From Eurosta solidaginis (Eukaryota > Arthropoda > Insecta > Diptera > Tephritidae): DNA of 64,000 nt. Where the stretch lies: NCBI RefSeq assembly GCF_040869045.1, contig NC_090321.1:129757689-129821688 (forward strand). Direction: 5' to 3'. Below the pieces are notes generated by a model. The model did not search any database and was not told the origin of the DNA. It saw nothing but the letters and a program-made list of their open reading frames with translations. The position numbers were made by a program, and so were the translations under genes. Below, one piece after another: positions 32,351 through 43,899 of the stretch (the first letter of the stretch is position 1; every line of letters starts with the position of its first letter).

Positions 32351-33119
32351 TACATATACAATTCAAAAAGTTTTCTATTCATTTAATCAAAACTCTTTGT
32401 AGGAAACCACGGAAACAACATGAAATTTAAAATTAAAATAACTAATCGAAACATTTGTGAATTGCCGTATTGTTTGTAGAAAAAATAAAGAATACAAACA
32501 TTTGGTCCATTTCATTTGAGATTTGCTCTTTTTTCGATGAATTCTGGTCCCAAGTGAAACAACCGTACTTCCCACTTAGCAATCGATTTATACATAAAAA
32601 TTATACTACCTCACTTCTGTGAAGATAACTCACATCCATTAAAACAACGCATTTTCCTTTATGTTTAGAAGGCAGAAATTCGGCATAGAGTGTTACGCTG
32701 AAATATAAAATAGAATGGAGCATTAACGGTTATATTTGTAAATACGTGTTATATATAGTATGTGATACTACAAATCTTGTCGCGTCATTTCGCAGGTTAC
32801 ATTCTTTCACTATTTTAATAATTTTATCATCTGAAGTTTCCCGGTATAGAACTGAAGCATGATGTAATAACGACAAGGTGGTCTATGTAGTGACAGCTTA
32901 TTTTCAAAGCTCCCAATTAATGCGAATGATGAGAAAAGGGGAAGAACAGAAGAGGCCGCTTTGTGAAACAGTATTAAATCGAGTACTTTTTTATAGCAAA
33001 GCATTTAATCCAAAATAGTAAAGAAACTAGTATCTTGTCATTTGTTTATAAAAATAAAAAGTGAATATAGGTCACTGCGACTGCTGCCATATATAGGCTT
33101 GTTTACCATAACGAAATTG
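32351..33119. other. No gene recognised
   Basis: About 770 bp of AT-rich sequence to the right of the gypsy element, without motif or repeat match in the window. Confidence 0.5.
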
Positions 33120-33186
33120 TGGAAGCTAGCTCAAAGTACTTTAGAAACAATTTTTTTCTTTTTTTACTTAACGGATTGATCCTCGT

Positions 33187-33218
<32 letters not shown>
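33187..33218. repeat. 32-base homopolymer G run
   Basis: Uninterrupted G run next to a LINE-like 3' end. It could form a G-quadruplex or be a sequencing/assembly artefact. Confidence 0.8.
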
Positions 33219-33365
33219 CGGAATGGCCTAGAAGGTCCCCATGTGGTCATAACATAGTACCCGAGGTTGTCGGGCTTGGTACCGGATCTGCATCCGGCAA
33301 AGGACCATCAACTCGATAACACTCCCCAAGGCCTTCGGGGAGTGTCCTTATCGCTACGACAACAT
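33219..33365 (+). mobile_element. LINE 3'-UTR-like tail with strong hairpin
   Basis: GC-rich tail ending ATCGCTACGACAACA, like the GCTACAACAACAA ends of jockey/LOA-type elements (compare 3885-3899). It contains a 9-bp stem ACACTCCCC/GGGGAGTGT (33319-33345) with an AAGGCCTTC loop. No coding part is present. Confidence 0.45.
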
Positions 33366-34489
33366 CGAAAGAGGTATAGTGATGACCTGTATGAGCTTTA
33401 ACACTTTTTCATGCAGAGCGAGTTTTGAGCTGCATATGCAACTGCTACATAAAAACACATTTGTACTGAATTAAAGAATTATTAAAAGATGCGATGGAAG
33501 CAGCATCATGCGATGTTTATTGCAGTGTGCATGAAAGAAATTGTTCTGGTGCATATAGTGTGATTCATGGCTCTATTTGAATGTTTCGCAATACTGAGGT
33601 GAAATGTGTACATTGTTCTTCAATGTTGTGTTCATCTGCGCCCCCAAACATCAGATATATAAAACAACGCAGCCAGATCGACCATGTCGCGACACGCGGA
33701 AGGCACATGCTTTCATTCTTTTTAATATACGCAGGATTCGAGAATCAATATCAAAACGGGTCACTATCTCGTCATAGCCAAAGTCACCCCTGCTTTTGAG
33801 CTGCAAAACGTGCATCCTGAAACAGCAGTTAAGCAGAAACATAAAATTGTTAAAACATGTATTAGAATTATTATTAAAAAACATCTTGCCATTATTTTCG
33901 ACGGAAATATTAAAATTCAAACAATTTCGTTTAATATAAAATGTTTTATATACAAAATTTTACGCATTTGAGTTATATAAAAGTCAACTCAAAATAGAAT
34001 TGGAGAAAAAAGTGATGTCGTTGCATACTTTTCCAGGAAATTTGATTTGAATGGTTTTTACTACAATTTTTCCTCTGAATGAAAAAGTAGTTTCGCAAAG
34101 AGGCAAATTGAGTTTCAGAGTGGGAGTTCAAGATGGCGGATTAGAAAGCGAAGCTGCCAACGTCAGTCACCTTGTAATTGCATCATGGAACTGAAGTATC
34201 TGTTTTAAGGAAAGAATTTTCTTTCGGATTTGAAAAAAAAAATTTTTTTGACATCTTTCTAATCGCATTCCTTTCGATTCGAAATACAGAACAAGGCCCT
34301 TATCTCCTTCACAAATATAAAAAAATTCTAAAAGCCATTTGACTCTGGGAACACCTGTATTCTATAGTTTTCCCTTACCTTAGGGCCAGCCATTTTTCAT
34401 TTGTATTTTTGGATTAATTAGTATGTAAATTTACACCACAGGTAAATTCCACGAATATTTATGATATACACAATAATTTTAGATTTCAT
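33366..34489. other. No gene recognised
   Basis: About 1.1 kb without coding frame or recognised repeat. Confidence 0.45.
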
Positions 34490-35309
34490 AATATAATATA
34501 AGTTAGTCACTGATGCAGGGTTGATGGGATATCTCTCCTTGCACATATCCGCGTCATACCCAAACGTGGACTCGTAGGTGCTTGCACCCTCGCCCCAAAT
34601 TGGGGCGAAGCCTCCTCGCGGTGGCACCTGGTAACGCTTTGGCAGCAAATGCGAGCGGCGACCCTTTTCTCCTCCCTATAACAATTTCCTTTCTTCTCCC
34701 AGCTCTCATCTGTAGGGGATACAGTTTTTCACTCGGGCCAAGATCCTTGTAACCAGAGGATATTCTCAAGACCAGTCATACGTGGCGAAGAGTCCCACCC
34801 TGAATAAGTTACTCCATGATTTATTAGCAAATATGGCGGATCTAGAGGCGGGCGAATAGCACTAAGTTAGTGTGTCTTATAACGGTGGCCACCATATACC
34901 CGACGCCCTCTGGTTGTATCTAGTCTTACTGGGATGTTGGGGCTATGTCCCAGCTGACCTCCCTTCCCGCATACTCGTGGGTGTAATTTATGGATACAGA
35001 CAATAAACAAATAAACCAAAATAGAGCTGAAAAGCTCCCAAAATACCAGGCCGATTGCGACCTTTCGGTGCAATCTAAAAGGGCTACCTGGAGAGAACAC
35101 TGTGAGAATATTTGATCTTCCAGCAGCGGTTCGACTACAAAAAGCGCTTTCTAGAGATCAGAAATGTTATTCGCACTTTGAAAAAAAAACAGCCGGAATA
35201 GACATGTAAACTCTTACATAAAACTCACTTTCCGCATAGTAGGCATCATCACCCTTAATGGTATATTTTCCAAACATCAGCGGTAAAGAAAAAAGCTCAC
35301 CACTGTCAA

Positions 35310-35945
35310 ATTAGTGCAATGAGCCTTTTCTACTTTCAGGCCTTTCATGTCAACAGGAGCGCATGTGGTCTATCCTTGTCTGTTTCAGGAATTGATAAAT
35401 CATATAGCTCCAGCCTTATTCACTTTATATCACTGCTGCTTGGCCATATTCCAAACAGGTGGACAGAGGTTAAGGTAATATTTATACCAAGTCAGGGAAG
35501 CCCTTCTGTATAGGAATCAGTTCATCTACCAGTCAGGGAAATGCACGGAGACGGCTATCACGGTAAAAATGTATAAGGCTTTAGAAACAAAAACTATAGC
35601 CCCTGTGCTTTATTGACAACACATCAAGCTATCGAACAAGCTATGATTGACAAGGACATAAGGATTATACGATGGGTGCTAAATAGTAGAAAAATTCTTT
35701 TGGAATTAGGAGGGACAACTGAATCATTTGCGGTCAAAAGAGGATGCCCACAAGGGAGTATGCTCTCCCTTCTCCTGTTAACTCTGGTCATAGCTTACCT
35801 GCTTCAGCTACTGAAAACCAAGAGATTTGATACACAAGGTTATGCAGATGACCTAGTTATCTGTGTCACAGGGATGCAGGAGGAAACAATGTCAGATCGC
35901 GTGCAACAAGACCTTCGCATCATAGAGGGGTGGTGCGATAACTGA
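35310..35945 (+). pseudogene. LINE reverse transcriptase fragment
   Basis: Reads IPNRWTEVKVIFIPSQG, then after stops and a shift GCPQGSMLSLLLLTL and GYADDLVICV. The YADD active site is intact, but the frame is broken near 35510 and ends at 35945. Confidence 0.75.
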
Positions 35946-35994
35946 TGGATGACTGCATTGAAATCCTTAATAACCTGGGAGCAAAAACAAAGTT

Positions 35995-36471
35995 TTGCTA
36001 GGATGGATTCCCGAACACCAGGGACATGAAGGTAATGAACATGCAGATTACCTAGCTAAGCAGGGTGCTACAGCAGCATTCTATAGTCCAGAGACCTTCT
36101 GTGGACTCATAAAAGCACACACTAGGGAAACCATAAGTAACTGGAAAGCAAAACAATTCAGACGTCACTGGATTGACTGCCCAGGGCAAAGGCAGCCCAA
36201 ACGGTTTATACTTGCGGCAACGAAAGTATCAGCCAAACTAATAAATCTAAGCAGGCAGGACCAACCAACCCTCACTGGGAACTATACCGGACTCTGTAGT
36301 CTACGGTATCACCTAATTAAGTTAAATTTATCCGATACTCAAATAAGTCGTTTCTGTGACCTGGAAGATGAAACGCCGGTTCACATTCTCTTCGAATGTG
36401 TCGCTCTGGCAAGGGATAGACTCGCACATCTAGGTGGTGTGACTCCTAATGGAGTATGTGATATGGAGTAA
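35995..36471 (+). pseudogene. LINE RNase H and C-terminal region
   Basis: 158 codons: WIPEHQGHEGNEHADYLAKQ is the last RNase H motif (the His/Asp pair), followed by a C-terminal domain with CSLRYHLIKLNLS and FCDLEDETPVHILFEC, a Cys/His motif common in LOA/R1/I-type ORF2. The upstream catalytic residues of RNase H are not in this frame. Confidence 0.8.
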
Positions 36472-36604
36472 AAAGCCTGAAGAGGTACTTAAATATAATA
36501 AAAGCCTACACATACAAAATTAGGCTTAAAGGCCATGCACAATAGATTTACACAAAGGTCGCAGTGCTTCCAGGCCTAATAATAATAATTATAACAATAA
36601 TAGT

Positions 36605-37190
36605 CACTGATGGGGTTTACAATTGCGCAAGAATTCATCACTACTGAAAAACGCTCTTTCATCAATTTCAAAAAAGGAAAGTGGAAAGATTACCAAACTT
36701 ACATAGACATTCGCTTTGCTCCCTCCCTATCCCCACTGATGCCCGTCAAGAGGAGCATGCTTTCTGCAAGGTCATCGCATCCGCTTCGGATCATTTCATT
36801 CCCGCCGGAAAAATACCGTAAATCCGTCCAAATTTACCAGCGGAGGTCGAAACTCTAGTAAAAGCGTGACCTTATACGACAGCACAACTCCGACGAACCC
36901 CAAATAAGGGATATAAACAAACGCATCAGATTGCTTGTGGATAAACACAAGCGGGCGAAATGGGAGGAGCACTTAAATAATTGTAACCTCTCTGCCGGTG
37001 TGGCTAAGCTACCGTAAAGTCCCTATCGAACCCGACTAAGCACAATGACAAAATATGCATCACCAAAAATGCGCGAGCGATTTCTGCCGCAATACGTAAT
37101 GCATTTAGAAGCACACACAAGCAGAAACACAGCGCGTCCCCAATTACCATCACCGCCAAAGAGGTTGAAGATACCATCGTTCATGCTGAA
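36605..37190 (+). pseudogene. Jockey-type LINE linker fragment
   Basis: FITTEKRSFINFKKGKWKDY matches the segment between endonuclease and RT in the LINE at 44690-46640 (FIVTEKRTFINFKKGK). It continues with KHKRAKWEEHLNNCN-like sequence near 36950 and ARAISAAIRNAF near 37080, with several frame changes. Confidence 0.65.
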
Positions 37191-38287
37191 TTCGCGAAGG
37201 CTAATTTTAATAAACTTAACCAAATTTTATCTACAGTAGTTTGGCCCAAATACGGTGCAGATATTTACAAAAACGTTTCTGACTTCAATACAATCATTCA
37301 CGCTATTCTAGAAGGACAAGTACCTAAGCGTAAACGGGTTTCCACTGAACTAGTCCATATATGGTTCACCAAAGACCTGAAATCTTTAAAAAATAAAAAA
37401 TCGCGTTCCTGCAAGCTTTACAAGAAGACAGGTTCACACTCTGACTACTTGAAGTACTATATATTGCGTCATAAATATTTTGAATTAAACAAAAAGTGTT
37501 ACAATATCTATCTCTGTACGATGATAAAGAAAATAACTTGCAATCCGAAAGCTTTCTATGATTTCGTAAACTCTAAAAGCAGGGTTAAAGGGTTTCCTTC
37601 TGGTATGAAATACCGTGATGATTTCTGTAGCGACGATCCAGATATTGCCAACTTCTTTGCAAAATTTCTCAATTCTAACTATTCCGCTGAATTAATTCCT
37701 CTGTCTAATGAATACCCGTATCAACTTAAATCACTTAACGCAACTAATATTCCAGCAATATATCTCGAGGAGTTTTTTCACATTTAGCCTCTTACAAATA
37801 CGATCCTGAACTTATTCCCACATGTTTTCTTAAAAAATGCGCTGAACATATTTATCAGCCCCTAGCTGACTTATTTAATATGTTCCTAAAACATGGTGTT
37901 TTCGTGCTGCTTGGCAGGAATCTTCTCTTATACCCCTTCATAAAAACAGCAGTAGAAAATTATAGAGGAATTGCAAAATTGTCTGCCATCCCAAAGATAT
38001 TTGAAGCCTATTTTACTAATCAGCTAACATTTTCCATTTCTATCCCCAAACTAGATCGACTTGGCTTCCAACCTGGTCTCACCCAGTGGATCTCTTCGTA
38101 TCTCTACGGTAGAACGCAAAAATTAATGTTTAAAAATACTCTTTCAAATGTTATTAATGTTCCCTCTGGCATACCACAGGGCCGTCATCTCCGTCCAATT
38201 CTGTTCTTGTTATTTATTAATGATATCTGTACCACAATAAAATATTCCAAAATTTTAATGTACGCTGATGATGTAAAACTTTTTTGA
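37190..38287 (+). pseudogene. Second jockey-clade LINE, linker and RT fragment
   Basis: Starts in AKANFNKLNQILSTVVW and continues to PWFTKDL-like and YYILRHKYFELNKKC motifs of the endonuclease-RT linker. RT pieces follow: NYRGIAKLSAIPKIFEAYFT, IPQGRHLRPILFLLFINDI and LMYADDVKLF. The YADD site is present, but the middle (37790-37880) is shifted. A different family from the preceding fragment. Confidence 0.75.
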
Positions 38288-38999
38288 TCTATGCGTCTTT
38301 TGAAGAATGTTCCTTGTAGAGTCCTGCATGGGTGCATTCACACGTAAGTAATTTGTACAGATATACTGATACTGTCTTAGCATCCACTGTACTACACGCC
38401 ACTGAGTTTGTATTGTATGAGTAATGATATGCAAAGAGAAGTTGTATGTACCCGCCATAGCGGAACGATACAAGGTGACAGCATGGAGACATATGTACTT
38501 ACAAACATAAATAAAAATCCCATGTACTTTGTTTTTGTAAATTCGATGGACAAATGTCAAAATCGTACTACGCCGGAAGTTGATATATCAAATCAAATAA
38601 AAAAGGTTTATAATCAGCTGTTCCATGCTGCCACCTTGTATCGTTCCGCCATGGAGCCCGCCCAGCAAAAATGGTTGGAGTAATTGTAAAAAGGAGCACT
38701 AATTTATTGCTCCATTAGGAGCAAGAAAAAATTGTTGTATGTTCGTTACCGTTCGATGATTCTCGTGTCATTTCGTTGTGCCGTCAAACTGCTGATTGCG
38801 CTCGCGGTGCCATTATGCGTTCGGGTTTTGGTGAAGTAACAGCGTACGCTTACGTCTTGTTATTTTAAAACAAAGAAAATACTAAAAGGTATTAAAACTC
38901 AACTGAAACTAATATAAAACTAACGAAAATTAAAAAAAGTAAGATTAATAATATATACTTTATACTCAAAGCGTCATTATAAACGCCTTGTAAAGAAAG
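38288..38999. other. Non-coding; contains a 32-bp inverted repeat
   Basis: No gene. Inverted repeats at 38453-38487 and 38621-38655 (CGGAACGATACAAGGTG and CACCTTGTATCGTTCCG) enclose 133 bp. This may be a small DNA transposon or the end of one. Confidence 0.6.
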
Positions 39000-39159
39000 A
39001 CATTAATAGGCATAATGAAGGTGACGCTTTGACGAGTGAACCGGTTGAGGAGCCGCCATTTGCAAATTCTGCCTTCGCTGCAGATGTAAATTGTGAAATA
39101 GGTGCTCCAGATGCACATCCTGAAATGCCTCATTAGAAAATGAAATTATTTCCAAAAAA

Positions 39160-41204
39160 GTGGCGGTATGGGTTGTAAAAAACCAAATCACCCAAAAAGC
39201 GTATGGTGAACTCCGGAGCACATTAAATAATGGAGGTTTAAACATTCCTTTATGCATGCAAACCCTATTGGGAACTCATTCCAATAATGAACTTTTAATC
39301 TTTGATATGCAGCTGGGGAATACTTTAATTTTAGCTTTACATTTACCTGATGTTAATTTGTTTTCAAGCGAAAATATAAAAATTGATATATTTGTGGATG
39401 GGATTCCAATCGCTACAAGTTCTTCAAAGACATTGTGACCAATTTGTTGTGGACTACCCGAACGAGAAAGTCTATTTTTAATAGGTAGTTACATTGGCCG
39501 TTCAAAAACCAAAGACGTGCGACATTTTTTATGTGAATTCACCAAAGAATATTGTGACATTAAAAACCATGGTGTGTTAATCGGTGAAAAGTTGTGTAGC
39601 CTTGAAATAAGGCATTTTATATTCGACACTTCTGCTCGAGCTTTTCTTACTGGAACGGTTGGCCACACTTCCGCTGTAGGGTGTTCGAAATGTGAGCAGA
39701 TAGCCTTCTATAAAAATAAGCGTTTAAGTTATAGTACTAATATAGCAACAAAAAGAAGTGATGAAGACTTTAGAATGCGAAAAAATTAATCGTTTCACCA
39801 ACCCTTGTTTCAAAATGAAATACATCCTTTGGAAACGTTGGGAATTCGAATGATTTCCCAGTTTCCACTGGATGTTAAGCATTTACTTGACCTTGGAGTC
39901 AAAAGAAAATTGTGTTGCTTAAAGGAAAGCATAACAAGTACAAGGCTGACTGCCTCACAAAAGTTGCAGCTTAATAAGCGTATTATCTGTGTTTCGAAAA
40001 ATACCCCAAAAGACTTTCGCGAAAAGTTACAGCTTTTGATGAAATTCATAGATGTAAGGCAACAGAATTTTGTCAAATAATTCTTTATACAGGCATTGTA
40101 GTATTTAAAGGGATATTAGATAAAGATATATATGAACTCTTTCTCTTACTCCACACTGCATACCGTTTAGTTTCTTGCCTGGCAAAGAGTCAAGCAAACT
40201 TGGAGTGCGTTTAGCATTTAATTAAGGCTTTTGTTCCCAATTTTGGAAAGGTTTTTGGTAACCATAGAGTTAGCTACAATGTTCATAACTTATTGCATTT
40301 AAAAGATTGTGTTCAAACCTACGGTATTGTCGAAAACTACTCGGCGTATAAGGTTGAGAACTTTCTGCAAACATTAAAAAGGGACTGTAAAAAAGGTTCT
40401 AAAATTGGGCAGCAAATAAATAACAGAATACTAGAAAGAGCTTTGCACAAGTCACCTAATGAGCCCGATTTCGTGTTTTTAGGAAAACTCGGCAAAGATA
40501 ATGTGTATTCTAAGTACAAATTCGATTTTGGTGCTTAAAGGAAAGCATAACAAGTCAAGGCTGACTGCCTCACAAAAGTTGCAGCTTAATAGGCGTATGA
40601 TCTGTGTTTCGAAAAATACCCCAAAAGATTTTCGCGAAAAGCTACAGCTTTTGATGAAATTCATAGATGTAAGGCAACAGAATTTTGTCAAATAATTCTT
40701 TATACAGGCATTGTAGTATTTAAAGGGATATTAGATAAAGATATATATAAACTCTTTCTCTTACTCCACACTGCATACCGTTTAGTTTCTTGCCCGGCAA
40801 AGAGTCAAGCAAACTTGGAGTTCGTTTAGCATTTAATTGAGGCTTTTGTTCCCAATTTTGGAAAGGCTTTTGGTAACCATAGAGTTAGCTACAATGTTCA
40901 TAACTTATTGCATTTAAAATATTGTGTTCAAACCTACGGTATTGTCGAAAACTACTCGGCTTATAAGGTTGAGAACTTTCTGCAAACATTAAAAAGGGAC
41001 TGTAAAAAAGGTTCTAAAATTGGGCAGCAAATAAATAACAGAATACTAGAAAGAGTTTTGCACAAGTCACCTAATGAGCCCGATTTCGTTTTTTTAGGAA
41101 AACCCGGCAAAGATAATGTGTATTCTAAGTACAAATTCGATGAATTGATACTATCCGTAAAGTCGCCTTACAATTATTGTTTTAATAGAAATATGGTTCC
41201 AATA
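39160..41204 (+). pseudogene. TNP2-like transposase with DUF4218-type region, broken and duplicated
   Basis: The frame reads IDIFVDGIPIATSSS, then a stop, then CGLPERESLFLIGSYIGRSK, FDTSARAFLTGTVGHTSAVG with CSKCEQ, and SQFPLDVKHLLDLGVKRKL. The C-terminal part HNLLHLKDCVQTYGIVENYS ... AYKVENFLQTLKRD matches the DUF4218-type region found after TNP2-like transposases. Stops lie at 39436 and 39787, and a 616-bp stretch (39919-40534) is repeated in tandem (40535-41150). Confidence 0.7.
39919..41150 (+). repeat. 616-bp tandem duplication in the transposase
   Basis: Both units start TTAAAGGAAAGCATAACAAG (39919 and 40535) and include the LTASQKLQL, FREKLQLLMKFIDVRQQNFV and HNLLHLK regions. They differ by few substitutions, so the event is recent relative to the decay of the ORF. 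Confidence 0.9.
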
Positions 41205-41213
41205 AAAATAACT

Positions 41214-42043
41214 TACTTACTGACTTAATTGGCGCTTAACCGTCTAAACGGTTATGGCCGTCCAACAAGGCGCGCCAGTCGCTCCTTCGCTCCGCCAAAC
41301 GGCGCCAATTGGTCACACCAAGGGAGTTTAAATCGTTTTCCACCTGGTCCTTCCAACGGAGTGGGGGCCGCCCTCTACCTCTGCTTCCATAGGCGGGTTC
41401 CGATAGAAACACTTTCTTGGCCGGAGCATCATCTTTCATTCGCATAACATGGCCTAGCCAGTGCAGCCGCTGCGTTTTAATTCGCTGGACTATGTTGATG
41501 TCTGCGTATAGCTCGTACAGCTCATCATGAAATCTTCTTCGGTACTCGCCATCACCAACGCGTAGACGTCCATAAATCTTTCGAAGAACTTTTCTCTCGA
41601 ACACTCCCAAAGCCGCTTCATCTGCTGTTGTCATGGTCCATGCTTCTGCCCCATATAGCAGGACGGGTACGATAAGTGACTTGTAGAGTATGATTTTCGT
41701 TCGCCGAGAGAGGACTTTACTTTTCAATTGCCTACCTGGTCCAAAGTAGCATTTATTGGCAAGATTGAATCTTCGCGGGATTTCAGTGCTGATGTTGTTG
41801 CTAGTGTTGATGCTGGTTCCCAAATAAACGAAGTCTTTTACTATTTCGAAATTATGGCTGCCAACAGTAGCGTGGTTGCCAAGGCGCATATACGCTGATT
41901 CTTTGCTCGATGACAGCAGCTACTTCGTTTTGTCCTCATTCACCATCAAACCCATCTTTACCGATTTTTCCAGTTTGGAGTAAGCAGAACTAACAGCGCG
42001 GGTGTTTAGGCCGATGATATCAATGTAATCAGCATATGCCAGT
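41214..42043 (-). mobile_element. LINE copy with 13-bp target duplication
   Basis: Minus-strand 5'-truncated LINE of the same family as 18916-19604. AATAAAAATAACT occurs at 41201-41213 and 42044-42056. The right arm of the palindrome (near 51485) has the uninterrupted sequence. Confidence 0.9.
41236..42040 (-). pseudogene. LINE ORF2 C-terminal half
   Basis: On the minus strand it begins with LAYADYIDIIGLNTRA, where the second Asp of YADD is Tyr, then MGLMVNEDKTK, a stop, and a 217-codon frame with FVYLGTSINTSNNIS, LLYGAEAWTMTTADEAALGV, QRLHWLGHVMRM and PPLRWKDQVENDL. The catalytic change and stop make it inactive. Confidence 0.85.
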
Positions 42044-42436
42044 AATAAAAATAACTGGCTTTTTAGTTAATGAAGGTTCTGAATGCGTAAAAGCAAACAT
42101 TTTTACAGATCTAGTTAATTTTTTCGATTATTCTCTTGACTCATTGAACACATTAAGGCCCGGTTTCACCAACTCGACTTAACTTAGTTAAGTCATATTT
42201 TTTAATTTTTCTGTTTCACCACCAATGCTTAGCTAAGTCGCAAATTAGCCTACCTGTTAGCTGGCTTATTCTCGACTTTCAACAGTGTTGCTGTAGTACA
42301 AATTTTGAGTTGAATTAAATGGCACTATTTATACTTATTTCATTATGCAAATATAGCAACCCCGCTATTGTTGACATCTGTAATTTCTCTGAAGAGGCTC
42401 ATTTGTATTCTCGGTGGAAAATTTGTAAAAAATTTA

Positions 42437-43030
42437 ATGGCTCTTCGAGATTCTGGTGAAAGTGATTGCGATTTTGAAGCTCTGCAGGTAATCGTGCTTC
42501 GACGAAAAATAAAAATTAAAGAGCGTCCTGACTTGTTTCATTATTATGACGATGTTGACTTTCGCGAACGATTTCTTATGTGCAAAGGTGCTGCTTGGTT
42601 GGTTTTTTCTTTAATGAAAGACAAAATTTATCTTGAAGCTCGGTAAGTTTACATCATATTTTATAAATGTTGCCCTAAATTACTTCTCCGTTTACAGCAA
42701 CAACGCAATGCAGCCACACCAAATATTTTTCATCGCACTCCGGTTCTATGCTCCAGGATCTTTTTAGCAAATTGTGGCAGCCCTTTCCGGAGTTTCAAAA
42801 GCAAGTGCCTCACGTGCAATTACGCTAGTTTCCTACCATCTAGTATCCTTGCAACCAGATTTTGTGAAATTTCCTCAAACGAAACAGGAGCGCTTGGAAA
42901 CACAGGCTGCTTTTAAAGAAAGGGCAAATTTTCCGCGTGTAATTGGGGCAATGGACTGCACCCATGTTAAAATCAATTCCCCAGGTGAATATGCGTGAAT
43001 AGCAATTGGAAAACAATATCTCTATATTTA
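42437..43030 (+). pseudogene. Harbinger transposase (HARBI1-like), 5' two-thirds
   Basis: Exon 1 from ATG 42437 (MALRDSGESDCDFEALQVIV ... DVDFRERFLMCKGAAWLVF) ends at 42642. A 55-bp intron (GTAAGT ... TTTACAG, 42643-42697) keeps the frame. Exon 2 reads ALRFYAPGSF, a TAG stop, QIVAALSGVSKASASRAI, and FPRVIGAMDCTHVKINSPGE, which includes the first DDE Asp. The frame then stops at 42996-42998, and a LINE fragment replaces the rest, so the other catalytic residues are missing. Confidence 0.85.
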
Positions 43031-43039
43031 TTTATAAAC

Positions 43040-43835
43040 GCTTCCCAAGGCAGCCGGTGCTGTCCGGCTTCATTTCAGTCTAATCCCATTTAATTTGTTG
43101 CGTCCTCCCAGCAGATCCTTGCAGCGGGGTAAAAGTTTAGTTGAGGGGTCGACTGCTAATACGCTACCAAAAATATCGAGAGAGGTATCAAAAGATGCGA
43201 ATAATCTCGAAAATAATAATCCGAAGGCGGAAAATAAAAATTGTATCTCAGTTCTGAGATATTTGCAGTTGAAGTGGGCGATTTTCATGTGGTTGTTGTA
43301 ACGTTGTGTACCCACAAAAAAAAGTTGTGAACATAAGTGTTTTGCGTGGATATAGTTTTGGTCTACAAACCGGTGTTGGACCCACCCAGGGTAATTTTTT
43401 ATAAGCGCGGCCGAAGGCCGCCAATACAGAGAGGTGTTCTGCGCAAAAATACGATGGATCCCACCCCTGGTTTCGGAGGGACCCGCGGGAAATATTTCTG
43501 TTTTTCGTTAATATCTTTTGAACGAGTTAAAATTCTTACTTTCGGCCTTCGGATTATTAATACTGATGTCAAGACGCGTCGTTTGACACCTCTCGATATT
43601 TTTGGACGCATATTAGCGGTCGACCCCTCAACTAGACTGTTACCTGCAGCGGGACTGCGCCATACTCCTGCTCCGGGAAGGTATCGAACCCTAAGGGCGC
43701 CCCGTAGTCTACGCCTCAGCACCCCTCACTACCTTTCAGCAGCTCTGCTGCTCAACAAGCCACGCCCCACGGCGCCACCAGCTCATACGGCCGCTTCCAC
43801 TCATGACTACAATCTCCGTAGTTGAGTTGGTAGCA
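43040..43835 (+). pseudogene. LINE 5' fragment, interrupted
   Basis: Starts GCTTCCCAAGGCAGCCGGTG and matches the LINE start at about 44688. It continues after a 517-bp insertion with CTCCGGGAAGGTATCGAACC, parallel to 44846. A stop follows, and the rest does not match the other copy well. Confidence 0.7.
43128..43644. mobile_element. Non-autonomous DNA transposon, 517 bp
   Basis: Inverted termini GGTAAAAGTTTAGTTGAGGG and CCCTCAACTAGACTGTTACC, extended by similar sequence for about 110 bp. Target duplication TGCAGCGG (43120-43127 and 43645-43652), 8 bp, as for hAT or P-type elements. No ORF of its own; the 162-codon frame at 43337-43825 runs across its border. Confidence 0.85.
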
Positions 43836-43899
43836 ATGCCGAGCATCAGCAACCGCCCCGTCTTCTTCTCCCCTCTTGGAACCAACGCTTTTAATAACC

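Larger units (their letters stand above)
34490..36602 (+). mobile_element. Decayed LOA/I-like LINE
   Basis: The GC-richer block 34490-35110 looks like a LINE 5' region (CTCCTCGCGGTGGCACCTGG, CGTGGGTGTAATTTATGGAT). It is followed by reverse transcriptase (about 35310-35945), RNase H (35995-36471) and a TAA-rich 3' tail (TAATAATAATAATTATAAC, about 36577-36602). An RNase H domain after RT is a feature of the I and LOA groups. Endonuclease sequence is missing. Confidence 0.6.
39000..42156 (+). mobile_element. TNP2/DUF4218-like DNA transposon, left arm copy
   Basis: Carries decayed transposase coding (39160-41200), is interrupted by a LINE at 41214-42043, resumes with VNEGSECVKANIFTDLVNFF, and is interrupted again at 42157 by a Harbinger element. 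It continues at 48143 with ICKAKTLDSLEHIIKLDDIH. The piece from about 41190 on is repeated in inverted orientation at 51516-50066. Terminal repeats were not identified. Confidence 0.7.

Noticed and set aside
43337..43825. 162-codon plus-strand ORF
   Set aside because: It crosses the border of a small DNA element into a LINE fragment; no conserved domain.
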